DNA of 64,000 nucleotides from Dactylosporangium siamense (GCF_016862795.1 NZ_BONQ01000026.1:1-64000); one strand, 5' to 3'. Positions 33,309-42,300 are shown, counted from the first letter of the stretch. Translations and numbers: made by a program. Notes: generated from the sequence alone by a model not told the origin.

Positions 33309-34127
33309 CTAACGACGGGACGGCCGGCGGCCCTGCACGCTGAGCGTGCGGCCGACCTCGCCCAGGAGGAACTGCATCTCCGGCTGCAGGTTCGTCACCA
33401 TGAACTGGAGCCTGGCGCGGAACTCGTCGACGGGGACGGTGCTGTCCCTGGAAATCTCCAGGTCAAGGTTGGTGACGAGCATGAAACCGGCATTTACCGC
33501 CGTTTCATAGTATTGGCGAACGTCGTCGCCCGGCCGGAACTGGTGGTAGCCGTTCTCGACCAGGTAGCGCTGCGTGACGGTCGGGCCGGCCGCGACGTGT
33601 GGATCTGTCGGCATGTATGTGTTCCGGCGGACCCGCTCCAGCAGGCCGCGCTGCTCCATCCGGGTCCGGACCTGGTCGGGCCCGTGCGTGGCCCAGAAAT
33701 TGATCCAGTCCCGGACCGGGTAGAGGGCCGGGCGCCGGTTGAGCTCTTGCCATGCGTGCTGCTCAAAAGCTGTCGGCGACACCTGCGGAGGCCGACCCGC
33801 CGAGGAGTCGGGCTGGTCGGCGAGCGGCGAGGTCCGGCAGGGGGCCAGCGCCCCGTCGGGGGTGATCTCGACGTGGCCGGCGAACCACAGTTCGGCGATC
33901 AACGCCCCGCCGAGCGCCACGTTGAACAGGGACCCGGCGATCAACGTCTCGGGCTTGTACTGGCTGTGGAACAGGAACCAGACCTGGTCACCGAGCGGCA
34001 GGCGGCTCTGCGGCTGCACGACGCGCCTCCCCAACTGGTATTGAATTCCGGGAATGGTCAACATTTGGGCCCGAAACGTCGACAGCGAACCGTAGCCGAT
34101 CGCATACCAGTTCTCAAACTGAGCCAT
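33309..34127 (-). CDS. GPP34 (GOLPH3/VPS74-like) phosphoprotein-family protein
   Basis: 272 residues. The core SLFNVALGGALIAELWFAGHVEITPDG matches the 'L..al.GalLaELal.GrV' signature of bacterial GPP34 proteins, followed by VRTRMEQRGLLERVRRNTYMP. Eukaryotic members bind phosphoinositides at the Golgi; bacterial roles are unknown. It is less GC-rich and longer than typical copies, with a distinct N- and C-terminus (GYGSLSTFRAQMLTIPG). Divergent from the amino-acid permease. Confidence 0.65.
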   Translation of the reverse strand: MAQFENWYAIGYGSLSTFRAQMLTIPGIQYQLGRRVVQPQSRLPLGDQVWFLFHSQYKPETLIAGSLFNVALGGALIAELWFAGHVEITPDGALAPCRTSPLADQPDSSAGRPPQVSPTAFEQHAWQELNRRPALYPVRDWINFWATHGPDQVRTRMEQRGLLERVRRNTYMPTDPHVAAGPTVTQRYLVENGYHQFRPGDDVRQYYETAVNAGFMLVTNLDLEISRDSTVPVDEFRARLQFMVTNLQPEMQFLLGEVGRTLSVQGRRPSRR

Positions 34128-34196
34128 ACCCTACCGACGGACACTACCGTCGGTCATGTTTCTTCCCGGTTAACGACTGTCGTCGTTCATTCGGTA

Positions 34197-34225
34197 TTGA
34201 AGTACTTCTAAGCCGGGGCTATGGT
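34197..34225 (+). promoter_or_regulatory. Promoter of the amino-acid permease gene
   Basis: TTGAAG (34197-34202) and TATGGT (34220-34225) are separated by 17 bp, a good housekeeping-type promoter 32 bp before the permease ATG. Confidence 0.6.
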
Positions 34226-34257
34226 GCCTTGTCAACAATCATGACGATGGGATCTCA

Positions 34258-35811
34258 ATGACAACCATGCAAGGGCAACTGCCCGATGCACCCGGGATGG
34301 CGGGCCGGAGTCTGGGGACCGGCAAGCTTGTGTTCTTCGTCGTCAGTGCGTCGGCGCCGATGACCGTCCTCGCCGGTGGGGTGGTGGTCACCCTCGCGGT
34401 GACCGGCAACGTCGGCACCCCGCTGTCGTTCCTGTTGCTGGGCGTGGCGTTGGCGCTGTTCGTGGTCGGCTACGCCGCGATGACCCGCTACATCGACAAC
34501 GCCGGCGCGTTCTACTCCTACATCGCCCAGGGTCTCTCCGGCGCCTGGGGCGTATCCGCCTCGGCCGTGGCGTTCGTCGCGTACAACACCATCCAGATCG
34601 GCCTCTACGGGCTGTTCGGCGCGATGATGAACCTGTTCGCCGCGGCGCACTGGGGGCTGACCTGGTCCTGGTGGGTGTGGTCGCTGCTGCTGTGGGCGAT
34701 CATCGCCGTCCTCGGCGTGCTCAACATCGACCTCTCCGCGAAGGTCGTCGGCGTGCTGCTCATCGCCGAGGTCGCCGCGGTGCTGCTGTTCGACACCGCC
34801 GCGCTCGGGCACCCGGCCGGCGACACCGTCTCGTTCGCCGGGCTCGACCCGGGCAACCTCTTCGGTCCCGGCCTGGGCGGGGTCCTCGCGTTCGGCATCG
34901 CCGCGTTCGTCGGCATCGAGTCCGCCGCGGTGTACAGCGAGGAGACCCGCAACCCGCAGCGCACCGTTGCCCGCGCCACCTACATCGGCGTGGCGATCAC
35001 CGCGGTCCTCTACGCCTTGTCGTCGTGGGCGATGACGGTCACCGTCGGCCCGGACCAGGTCGTCGCGACCGCCCAGGATCCGGAGGGCGGCCTGCCTTTC
35101 AGCGTCATCGCCCAGCACATCGGCGAGGGTTTCGCGACCACGGCGAACGTCCTGTTCCTGACCTCGATCATCGCGGCGATGCTGTCGTTCCACGCGGTCG
35201 TCGCCCGGTACACCTTCAGCCTGGGCCACGAGCGGGTCCTGCCGGCGTGGACGGCGAAGACGAGCCGGCGCACGGCGGCGCCGGTCGCCGGCTCCCTGCT
35301 GCAGACCGCGCTGGCAGCTGTCATCGTCGCCCTGTTCGCCGTCCTGAACCGTGACCCGATCGCCGAGTTGTTCACGTGGCTCAGCTACGTCGCCGCCGTG
35401 GGCGTCATCCTGCTCATGCTCACCACGTCGGTGGCCGTCATCGGCTTCTTCAACCGGCGCGGCGGCGGCCCGGAGTCGCTGTGGCAGCGGCTCATCGCCC
35501 CGGCCCTGGCCACCCTCGCGCTGGCCTTCATCCTGGTCGTCACGGCAGTCAACTCCGACTCGGTCCTGGGGGCCGAGGCCGGGTCGGCGCTGACCTACGT
35601 GCTGCCCGGCATCATCATCGTCGCCGCGGTCATCGGCCTCATCTGGGGCTACGTCGTCAAGAGCACCCGCCGCGACGTGTACGACGGCATCGGCCGCGGC
35701 GGCAGCGCCACCGGTCTGTCCGGTCTCTCCGGCCTGTCCGGACTGCCCGGCCTGGCCAGCCCGATCCCACAAGGGTCCGGCCCGGCCGAACACTCCTCCC
35801 CGGTGCGGTGA
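34258..35811 (+). CDS. APC-family amino acid/amine permease
   Basis: 517-residue transporter with about 12 helices. APC landmarks are FFVVSASAPMTVLAGG in helix 1 and FGIAAFVGIESAAVYSEETRNPQRTVARATY in helix 6 and the loop after it. The C-terminal tail carries a short GLS-repeat (GLSGLSGLSGLPGLA). It stands just before a copper amine oxidase gene, suggesting uptake of an amine that the oxidase degrades. A strong terminator between them implies partial read-through or separate control. Confidence 0.9.
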   Translation: MTTMQGQLPDAPGMAGRSLGTGKLVFFVVSASAPMTVLAGGVVVTLAVTGNVGTPLSFLLLGVALALFVVGYAAMTRYIDNAGAFYSYIAQGLSGAWGVSASAVAFVAYNTIQIGLYGLFGAMMNLFAAAHWGLTWSWWVWSLLLWAIIAVLGVLNIDLSAKVVGVLLIAEVAAVLLFDTAALGHPAGDTVSFAGLDPGNLFGPGLGGVLAFGIAAFVGIESAAVYSEETRNPQRTVARATYIGVAITAVLYALSSWAMTVTVGPDQVVATAQDPEGGLPFSVIAQHIGEGFATTANVLFLTSIIAAMLSFHAVVARYTFSLGHERVLPAWTAKTSRRTAAPVAGSLLQTALAAVIVALFAVLNRDPIAELFTWLSYVAAVGVILLMLTTSVAVIGFFNRRGGGPESLWQRLIAPALATLALAFILVVTAVNSDSVLGAEAGSALTYVLPGIIIVAAVIGLIWGYVVKSTRRDVYDGIGRGGSATGLSGLSGLSGLPGLASPIPQGSGPAEHSSPVR

Positions 35812-35854
35812 CCGTTCCTTCCGCGACCCGACCCTGATGCACCACCCCACGATG

Positions 35855-35887
35855 ACGGCGGACCCGGAACATCTCCGGGTCCGCCGT
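35855..35887 (+). terminator. Strong hairpin between permease and amine oxidase
   Basis: A perfect stem of about 14 bp (35855-35868 with 35874-35887) and a 5-nt loop, 44 bp after the permease stop and 53 bp before the oxidase start. Confidence 0.8.
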
Positions 35888-35940
35888 GACCGTCTCCCCC
35901 TCGCAGCGCCCCGTTCAGCAGCATGGAAGAAGGCCCGAGC

Positions 35941-37914
35941 ATGACTGCCGCACCGACCGCACCGACCTCGCCCACCACCGCCCCGGCGGTGACCCACCCC
36001 CTCGACCGGCTCACCGCCGACGAGATCGTCGCCGCGCGGGCGATCCTCGACACGGCCGGGCTGCTCGCCCCGACCACCCGCTTCGCGTACCTCGGCCTGG
36101 ACGAACCGGCGAAGGCCGAGGTGCTCGCGTTCACCGCCGGCACCACCCCACGGCGGAGCGTGCGGGCCGTGCTGCTGGACGTCGCGACCGGCGTCGCGGA
36201 GACCGTCGTGGTGTCAGTCACCGACGCCGCCGTCACCCAGCGCACCCCGATCGACCCGATCACCGACGGACAGCCGCCGATCCTGCTCGAGGAGTTCATC
36301 GCCGTCGACGAGATCGTCAAGGCCGACCCGGGCTGGGTCGCCGCGATGGCGAGACGGGGCCTGACCGACCTCAGCCTGTTGCGTCCCTGCCCGCTGTCCG
36401 CCGGAGTGTTCGACCTGCCCGGTGAGGAAGGCCGCCGGCTGCTGCGGGTGTTGTCCTTCGTCGCGAACCGTGACGACGACCACTGCTGGGCGCACCCCGT
36501 CGACGGTGTCGTCGCCCACGTCGACCTCACCGCCCGGCAGGTCGTCAAGCTCATCGACGCCGCCGACCTGCCCATCCCGGCCGAAGAGGGCAACTTCGAC
36601 GACCCCGCCTACACCGGCCCGGCCCGCCAGACCCTCAAACCGATCGAGATCACCCAGCCGGCCGGGCCCTCGTACACCGTCGACGGCAACGTGGTCAGCT
36701 GGGAAGGCTGGACGTTCCGGGTCGGGTTCGACGCCCGCGAGGGCCTCATCCTGCACCAGCTCGCCATCCAGGGCCGCCCGGTCATCTACCGCGCCTCGGT
36801 CGCCGAGATGGTCGTCCCCTACGCCGACCCGTCACCGATCAGATACTGGCAGAACTACTTCGACACCGGCGAATACCTGCTGGGCGCCCAGGTCAACAGC
36901 CTCGAGCTCGGCTGCGACTGCCTCGGCGAGATCCACTACTTCGACGCCGACCTCGCCGACGGCAACGGCAACGCGGACACCAGACCCAACGCGATCTGCA
37001 TGCACGAAGAAGACGCCGGCGTGCTGTGGAAGCACACCGACCTGTTCACCGAGTCCCGCGAGGTCCGCCGTCAACGCCGCCTCGTCATCTCGTTCTGGGC
37101 CACCGTCGGCAACTACGACTACGGCTTCTACTGGTACCTGTACCTCGACGGCACCATCGAGCTCAAGACCCAGGCCACCGGCGTCATGTTCACGTCCTCG
37201 TACACCCGGGACACCCCGTGGGCCACGCAGGTCGCCCCCGGCCTCGGCGCCCCCGCCCACCAGCACCTGTTCTGCGCCCGCCTCGACATGACCGTCGACG
37301 GCGTCGCCAACACCGTCGACGAGATCGACATCCGCCCCGACCCGATCGGCCCGGACAACCCCTACGGCAACGCCTTCAGCCGCACGTACACCCGCATCAG
37401 CAGCGAGGCGGACAGCGCCCGCGACGCCAACCCCGGCGCCGGCCGGGTCTGGCGCATCGGGAGCGCCGACCGCGCCAACCGCCTCGGCCAGCCCACCGCC
37501 TACGTCCTCACGCCGCAAGGCCAGCCCATCCTCCTCGCCGACCCCAGCTCCTCCATCGCCCGCCGCGCGGCGTTCGCCACCAAGCACCTCTGGGTCACCC
37601 GGTATGACCCGGCCGAACGCTTCCCCGCCGGTGACCTCGTCAACCAGCACCCCGGCCACGCCGGCATCCCCACCTACGTCCGGCCGGACCGCCCTCTGGA
37701 CGGCCAGGACGTGGTCCTCTGGCACACCTTCGGCCTGACCCACTTCCCCCGCACCGAGGACTGGCCCGTCATGCCCACCGACAGCGCCGGCTTCACGCTC
37801 AAGCCCTACGGCTTCTTCGACCGCAACCCCACGCTCGACCTCCCCGCCTCCACGGCCACCCATTGCGCGCCAACCACCAGCACCGAACACACCGCCAACG
37901 GCGGCTGCCACTGA
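35941..37914 (+). CDS. Copper-containing amine oxidase
   Basis: 657-residue enzyme oxidising primary amines to aldehydes with release of ammonia and hydrogen peroxide. TVGNYDYGFYW contains the Tyr (residue 392) that self-processes to topaquinone. The catalytic base is Asp308 in YFDTGEY. Copper ligands are His440 and His442 (HQHLF) and His601 (THFPRTEDWP). The start ATG 35941 follows AAGAAGG. No signal peptide, so it is cytoplasmic. The C-terminus ends in Thr-rich, Cys-containing sequence (TANGGCH). It probably works with the upstream permease. Confidence 0.95.
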   Translation: MTAAPTAPTSPTTAPAVTHPLDRLTADEIVAARAILDTAGLLAPTTRFAYLGLDEPAKAEVLAFTAGTTPRRSVRAVLLDVATGVAETVVVSVTDAAVTQRTPIDPITDGQPPILLEEFIAVDEIVKADPGWVAAMARRGLTDLSLLRPCPLSAGVFDLPGEEGRRLLRVLSFVANRDDDHCWAHPVDGVVAHVDLTARQVVKLIDAADLPIPAEEGNFDDPAYTGPARQTLKPIEITQPAGPSYTVDGNVVSWEGWTFRVGFDAREGLILHQLAIQGRPVIYRASVAEMVVPYADPSPIRYWQNYFDTGEYLLGAQVNSLELGCDCLGEIHYFDADLADGNGNADTRPNAICMHEEDAGVLWKHTDLFTESREVRRQRRLVISFWATVGNYDYGFYWYLYLDGTIELKTQATGVMFTSSYTRDTPWATQVAPGLGAPAHQHLFCARLDMTVDGVANTVDEIDIRPDPIGPDNPYGNAFSRTYTRISSEADSARDANPGAGRVWRIGSADRANRLGQPTAYVLTPQGQPILLADPSSSIARRAAFATKHLWVTRYDPAERFPAGDLVNQHPGHAGIPTYVRPDRPLDGQDVVLWHTFGLTHFPRTEDWPVMPTDSAGFTLKPYGFFDRNPTLDLPASTATHCAPTTSTEHTANGGCH

Positions 37915-37925
37915 CCGGCGGCACC

Positions 37926-37954
37926 GGCCCGGACCGCCACTGCCGGTCCGGGCC
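37926..37954 (+). terminator. Terminator of the amine oxidase gene
   Basis: GGCCCGGACCG/CGGTCCGGGCC, a perfect 11-bp stem with a 7-nt loop, 11 bp after the stop. Confidence 0.8.
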
Positions 37955-38035
37955 TTCGCGGTCAAATACGCGAGATGCGACCTGAACTCGGGCTGCGGCG
38001 GCTTGAATAGGGGTAATACGACCCTAAGGTGAAGA

Positions 38036-38788
38036 ATGTACCGATCACGTGCCACCATGCCTGTCCTCGTAGCGCTGACCACCCTCGTCGCCCTGTCGTC
38101 GGCGCTCCTCGGCGCTCATCCCGCCCTGGCGGATGTCCCGGCCGCCGCGCAACCCACGGACACCGTGCTGGTCACCGGCACCGGCGAGGTCTCCGGCGAA
38201 CCCGACACGCTCACCGCCGACTTCGCCGTGGAGACCAGCGCGGCCGCGGTCGACGAAGCCCTGAACCGGGCCAACACCGCGGCCACCCGGATGCGCGACG
38301 CACTGATCAGCGCCGGGCTGACCAGAGCCGACCTGCAGACGTCGAACGTCACCGTCACGTCACAACGCACCGACGACGGCAAGATCACCGGATACACCGC
38401 CGCCCAGGGGCTCACCGCGACCATCCACGACCTGGCGCGGGCCGGGACCCTCATGTCCGGGGCCATCGCGGCCGGCGGCGACGCCGCGCGACTGAACGGC
38501 GTGTGGTACTCGATCGAGGACGACACGGCACTGCTCACCGAGGCGCGCAAGCGGGCCTTCGCCGACGCCAGGACCAAGGCCGAGCTGTACGCCCGGGAGG
38601 CGGGCAGGTCACTCGGCCGGGTCATCATGGTGAGCGAGGTGGTTCCCGGCGACATGAGCGCGGGCGGACCGGACTTCAGAGCCGGCCTCGACACACCGGT
38701 GCCGACCGAACCCGGCCAGCAGCGGCTGACCGCGACCATCACCGTTGCATGGGCCCTGCAGCCGGCACCGACAACCGCGCGGAGCTGA
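38036..38788 (+). CDS. Secreted SIMPL-domain (DUF541) protein
   Basis: 250 residues with a signal peptide (MPVLVALTTLVALSSALLGAHPALA) and a SIMPL domain: VLVTGTGEVSGEPDTLTADFAVETSA, LNRANTAATRMRDALISAGLTRADLQTSNVTV and ADARTKAELYAREAGRSLGRVIMVSE. Family members are exported or periplasmic and tied to oxidative stress. Its last 50 bp overlap the end of a convergent membrane-protein gene. Confidence 0.87.
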   Translation: MYRSRATMPVLVALTTLVALSSALLGAHPALADVPAAAQPTDTVLVTGTGEVSGEPDTLTADFAVETSAAAVDEALNRANTAATRMRDALISAGLTRADLQTSNVTVTSQRTDDGKITGYTAAQGLTATIHDLARAGTLMSGAIAAGGDAARLNGVWYSIEDDTALLTEARKRAFADARTKAELYAREAGRSLGRVIMVSEVVPGDMSAGGPDFRAGLDTPVPTEPGQQRLTATITVAWALQPAPTTARS

Positions 38789-40193
38789 CGGCTGCGGGGA
38801 GCCGCCTCGCCGCGACCACCCCGGCGGCGACGGTGAGCACCGTGACCACGATGAGGTACCCGCGGTCCAGCGGGCTGTCCGCGTTGCCGATCACGCCGAA
38901 GACGGTGTGCCCGGCGAGCGCCCCGGTGCACGCCGCCACGACGTGGCGCGAGGTCCAGCCGCCGTCCACGCCCCAGCGGCGCAGCGCGACGAGCGTGGCG
39001 GCGGCCACGGCGGCCGCGCCGGCCATCGGCAGCAGCGCCCAGGCGCCGTGGGTGAACAGCGGCTGCCGCGCACCCGCGAAGGGCCAGATCGCGCCAAGGA
39101 ACACCAGCGCCACCACCGCCGTGAGGACGCCCAGGACGGTGGGCCGGGGCGGGGCGGCGGGGCGTGCCGGGCGGACCCGCACCCGCAGGGCGAGCGTCAC
39201 CAGCACGGCGATCCCGGCGGCGATGCCCAGGACGGCGGGCAGCGGCAGATTGTACCCCGGGTCCTCGCCGGGCGGCACCGCAACCCGCAGCAGCGCGGCG
39301 CCGAGCAGGGTGACGACGCCGGCCGCGATGACGCCGCCGCGACGCAGGTACGCCGCCGTGCCGTGGCGGGTGAAGCACAGCTCGGTCAGCGCGATCGGAA
39401 CGACGATGCTGAAGACCGCGTGGTAGACGAGGTTCAGCTCCGTGTAGGCGGTGTTGACACCGAACAGCCGCGGCGCCCAGTCGGCGGCGTGGTACAGGTG
39501 CGGGCTGGTCAGGCTCTGCAGGGCCAGCCCCTCCTCCAGCAGACCGTAGGCGACGCCCATGAGCAGCAGGTTCGGGTAGCCGCCGCCGGTGCGGCGGACC
39601 ACCTCGCGCACGAACAGGGCACCCGCGCCGTAGACCGGGGCGAAGACCAGCCAGGCCCAGGCCAGCCGCAGCGGCACCGTGCCCAGCGTGACCTCGGCGG
39701 CGACCGGTGCGAGGACGGCCAGCAGCAGCGCGGCGCGACGGTTGCGCGGGCGCGGGTCGGGCACCGGCGGGAACGCGGCGCGGACCACGGGCCGGTTGAC
39801 GGCGGCGATGAGCGCGGCGAGGACGGCGAGCTGAACCCCCTGGACGACGCGCAGCCACCACGGATACTCGCCCGACACGAACAGCCAGCCGACGGCGACG
39901 AACCCCAGGCCCGACACGATGCGGACCCGGCGGTAGGCACGGTACGCGCCCGCCAGCAGCTGACGGGCCACCCAGACGTACAGCCCGGCGACGACGAGGA
40001 TCGGGATCGGCCGCGTCCACAAGGTGCGGGCGAGCGCCTCCGGGTCCGCGTCCGGGTGACGGTTTCGCTGGTACGCCAGCACGTCGCCGTGCAGCACCAG
40101 GGTCAGCGCCGCGGAGGCCACGCCGAGGGCGAGACCGGCGACGAGCAGACCGACGACGACGCGAACGGCCCGGCGTTGCTGCGGTGTCATCAT
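38739..40193 (-). CDS. Large polytopic membrane protein
   Basis: 484 residues with about 12 predicted transmembrane helices. A central motif YGLLEEGLALQSLTSPHLYHAADWA and NLVYHAVFSIVVPIALTELCF recalls CPBP-like or 'DUF' integral proteins but is not diagnostic. The N-terminal 150 residues (LHGDVLAYQRNRHPDADPEALARTLW) look like a separate four-helix unit, so a fusion is possible. No function assigned. It lies upstream of, and on the same strand as, the two-component genes' neighbour region. Confidence 0.6.
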   Translation of the reverse strand: MMTPQQRRAVRVVVGLLVAGLALGVASAALTLVLHGDVLAYQRNRHPDADPEALARTLWTRPIPILVVAGLYVWVARQLLAGAYRAYRRVRIVSGLGFVAVGWLFVSGEYPWWLRVVQGVQLAVLAALIAAVNRPVVRAAFPPVPDPRPRNRRAALLLAVLAPVAAEVTLGTVPLRLAWAWLVFAPVYGAGALFVREVVRRTGGGYPNLLLMGVAYGLLEEGLALQSLTSPHLYHAADWAPRLFGVNTAYTELNLVYHAVFSIVVPIALTELCFTRHGTAAYLRRGGVIAAGVVTLLGAALLRVAVPPGEDPGYNLPLPAVLGIAAGIAVLVTLALRVRVRPARPAAPPRPTVLGVLTAVVALVFLGAIWPFAGARQPLFTHGAWALLPMAGAAAVAAATLVALRRWGVDGGWTSRHVVAACTGALAGHTVFGVIGNADSPLDRGYLIVVTVLTVAAGVVAARRLPAAVSSARLSVPAAGPMQR

Positions 40194-40260
40194 GACATCG
40201 ACGCTAGGAACGCGGCGGCGAGCGCACGTCCGACCGGCGGCTGGTCCCGCGCCTACGACT

Positions 40261-40926
40261 TCAGGATGACGGCCGGGGCCGGACCAGACCGAGGTCGTAG
40301 GCGAGCACCACGGCCTGGACCCGGTCGCGGACGCCGAGCTTGCGAAGGATCGACGACACGTGGGTCTTGACCGTCGCCTCGGTCACGACCAGCCGTTCGG
40401 CGATCTCGGCGTTGGCGGCGCCCCGGGCCAGCAGCATCAGCACCTCCCGCTCCCGCTCGGTGAGCTGCTCCAGGGCACCGTGCGCGGCCGGCGGCGTCGC
40501 GTCGATGGCCGCGAACCGGTCCAGCAGCCGCCTGGTCGCGCTCGGCGCCAGCAGGGCGTCGCCGCGGGCCACGATCCGGATCGCCTCGACCAGATCGGCG
40601 GGGCGGACGTCCTTGAGCAGGAAGCCGCTGGCGCCGGCCCGCAGCGCCGCGTACAGGGCCTCGTCGAGGTCGTACGTGGTGAGGATGATGACCCGTGGGG
40701 CGCCGGGCCGCCCGGTCAGCTGCGCGGTGGCGGCGACGCCGTCGAGACCCGGCATCCGCACGTCCATGAGCACCACGTCGGGCCGGGTCTGCTCGACCAG
40801 CCGGATCGCGTGCGCGCCGTCGAAGGCCTCACCGACCACCTCGAGGTCGTCACGGGCCTCGAGGATCATCCGGAAGCCGGAGCGCACGAGCGCCTGGTCG
40901 TCGGCGATCAGCACCTTGATCGTCAC
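40261..40926 (-). CDS. NarL/LuxR-type response regulator
   Basis: 221 residues: a receiver domain with phospho-acceptor Asp55 (VLMDVRMPG) and Asp9-Asp10, followed by a LuxR helix-turn-helix (LTEREREVLMLLARGAANAEIAERLVVTEATVKTHVSSIL). GTG 40926 follows GGAGG and overlaps the stop of a mini-ORF (GTGA). It is the cognate partner of the kinase encoded upstream. Confidence 0.94.
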   Translation of the reverse strand: MTIKVLIADDQALVRSGFRMILEARDDLEVVGEAFDGAHAIRLVEQTRPDVVLMDVRMPGLDGVAATAQLTGRPGAPRVIILTTYDLDEALYAALRAGASGFLLKDVRPADLVEAIRIVARGDALLAPSATRRLLDRFAAIDATPPAAHGALEQLTEREREVLMLLARGAANAEIAERLVVTEATVKTHVSSILRKLGVRDRVQAVVLAYDLGLVRPRPSS

Positions 40927-41009
40927 GTCGTCACCTCCGCCGCGCTCATCGGGTGTGTTCCCTCGTCATCGTCCGGTTTGGGTGCCGTCATCGTCCGCGC
41001 TGCGCTCAT
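40923..41009 (-). CDS. Bridging mini-ORF 2 (28 codons)
   Basis: ATG 41009 overlaps the stop of mini-ORF 1 (ATGA), and its TGA overlaps the response-regulator GTG (GTGA). The 28-residue product is acidic in the middle (KPDDDEGTHP). No homologue recognised; it may serve only to carry ribosomes from kinase to regulator. Confidence 0.3.
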   Translation of the reverse strand: MSAARTMTAPKPDDDEGTHPMSAAEVTT

Positions 41010-41082
41010 CGGGTTGCTTCCGCGTCATCGCTCGTCGGGTTTGCTTCCGCGTCATCGCTCATGGGGTTTGCTCCCGCGTCGG
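40943..41082. repeat. 27-bp imperfect tandem repeat after the kinase gene
   Basis: Units starting CGCTCAT or CGCTCGT and ending CGTCAT occur at 40943-40969, 41003-41028, 41029-41055 and 41056-41082. The last one encodes the end of the kinase including its stop. Unit length is a multiple of three, so added units keep reading frames in phase. Confidence 0.6.
41006..41062 (-). CDS. Bridging mini-ORF 1 (18 codons)
   Basis: ATG 41062 overlaps the kinase stop (ATGA). The 18-residue product is two copies of a 9-residue unit (SDDAEANPT, SDDAEATR) written by a 27-bp DNA repeat. Probably a product of repeat expansion at the end of the kinase gene. Confidence 0.3.
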   Translation of the reverse strand: MSDDAEANPTSDDAEATR

Positions 41083-42300
41083 CAGTCGTGCCGCCACCTC
41101 GAACCCGCCGCCGGGCGCCGGTCCGGCCCGCAACGTGCCGCCGAGCAGCGCGGCGCGCTCCCGCATGCCGGCGATGCCCCGTCCGGTTCCGGCGTGTGCC
41201 TTGTCGGTTCCGGCCCGCGCCCTGTCTGCTCCGGCGCGCGCGTTGTCGGTTCCAACGCGCGTTTTGTCGGTTCCAACGCGCGTTTTGTCGGTTCCGGCGC
41301 CGCCACGGCCGTCGTCGCGGACTTCGACGGACACCTCGGCGGGTCCGCTGCGGATCACCACCTCGGCCCTGCCCGCGCCGGCGTGCCGAAGCGCGTTGGT
41401 GAGGGCCTCCTGGATGATCCGGTACGCCGACAGCTGCACGGCCAGCGGCACGTGCCCGGCGTCGGTGCCCTCCCGGCGTACCGTCACGGGCAGCCCGGCG
41501 GCGCTCACCGTCTCGGCGAGCCGCTCGACATCATCGAGGCCGGGCTGCGGCGCCGCCTGCGTCCCGGTGTCGCCCTCATCGTCGGCCCGCACGGTGCGCA
41601 GGAACCAGCGCAGCTCAGCAAGAGCCTCCCGCCCGGCCTGCTCGGTGCGCCGCAGGGCCTCACGGGCCCGCGCCGGGTCGACGTCGAACACGTCGTCGGC
41701 CGCGGCCGCCTGCACGACCATGACCGACACGGTGTGGGACAGCACGTCGTGCAGCTCACGCGCGATCCGGGCGCGCTCCTCCAGCACAGCCTGCCGCTGC
41801 TCGGCCAGCCGCCGCGCACCGCGGGCCCGCACCAGCGCGCCCCAGCTCCAGGCGAGCACGACCCCGCCGAGCCACAGCCCGGCCATCGCCCAATGCCCGC
41901 GGACAACGGCCGGTCCGCAGGCGGCGAACGCCGCGAGACCCAGCCCCCAGAGCGTCTCGGCGGCGGGCCGCAGCCACGCGTACGTGCACACCACGACGAA
42001 CACGAGACCCGGCCCCACGCCCGGATACAGCACCTGCAGCCCGGCGGCGGCCACGAGCACGACGACAATCCCGAGCCGGTGCCGGACCCCGAGCCACCAG
42101 AACCCGGCGGCCTGCGCCAGCACCAGCAGCACCGCCACAACCCGCCCGGCGGCCCCCGTCACGACCAGCGGCGCGGGCGCGAGCAGCGGCACCGACACGA
42201 CGACGGCCCCCACGGCGGCGACGGCCCGCCAGCGCCGCGAGAACCGCACGGCGAACGCATCCCCCATGCCGCCGTACCCTACCCGGGCCACCGCCTGCAC
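41059..42300 (-). CDS. DesK/NarX-type sensor histidine kinase with repeat-expanded ATP lid
   Basis: 413-residue membrane kinase. About five to six transmembrane helices (30-155) precede the HisKA_3 motif ARIARELHDVLSHTVSVMV with phospho-acceptor His184, and a HATPase domain with N box QEALTNALRHA, G1 DDGRGG and G2 GRGIAGMRERAALLGG. Between G1 and G2 five heptads (GTDKTRV twice, then GTDNARA, GADRARA, GTDKAHA; residues 336-370) are inserted into the ATP lid, which is short in relatives. GTG 42300 or ATG 42267 may be the start. Pairs with the response regulator. Confidence 0.9.
   Translation of the reverse strand: MQAVARVGYGGMGDAFAVRFSRRWRAVAAVGAVVVSVPLLAPAPLVVTGAAGRVVAVLLVLAQAAGFWWLGVRHRLGIVVVLVAAAGLQVLYPGVGPGLVFVVVCTYAWLRPAAETLWGLGLAAFAACGPAVVRGHWAMAGLWLGGVVLAWSWGALVRARGARRLAEQRQAVLEERARIARELHDVLSHTVSVMVVQAAAADDVFDVDPARAREALRRTEQAGREALAELRWFLRTVRADDEGDTGTQAAPQPGLDDVERLAETVSAAGLPVTVRREGTDAGHVPLAVQLSAYRIIQEALTNALRHAGAGRAEVVIRSGPAEVSVEVRDDGRGGAGTDKTRVGTDKTRVGTDNARAGADRARAGTDKAHAGTGRGIAGMRERAALLGGTLRAGPAPGGGFEVAARLPTREQTP
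41188..41295. repeat. 21-bp tandem repeat inside the kinase gene
   Basis: About five 21-bp units encode the heptad insertion of the kinase; the two units at the left-hand end of the protein repeat are identical. Unit length keeps the frame open. Confidence 0.7.

Noticed and set aside
38116-40020. 634-codon minus-strand frame across the SIMPL and membrane-protein genes
   Set aside because: Arg- and Ala-rich shadow; the other frame encodes the hydrophobic helices of a membrane protein.
40943-41082. Repeats considered as a CRISPR array
   Set aside because: Units are direct head-to-tail 27-bp copies without unique spacers and overlap coding sequence.
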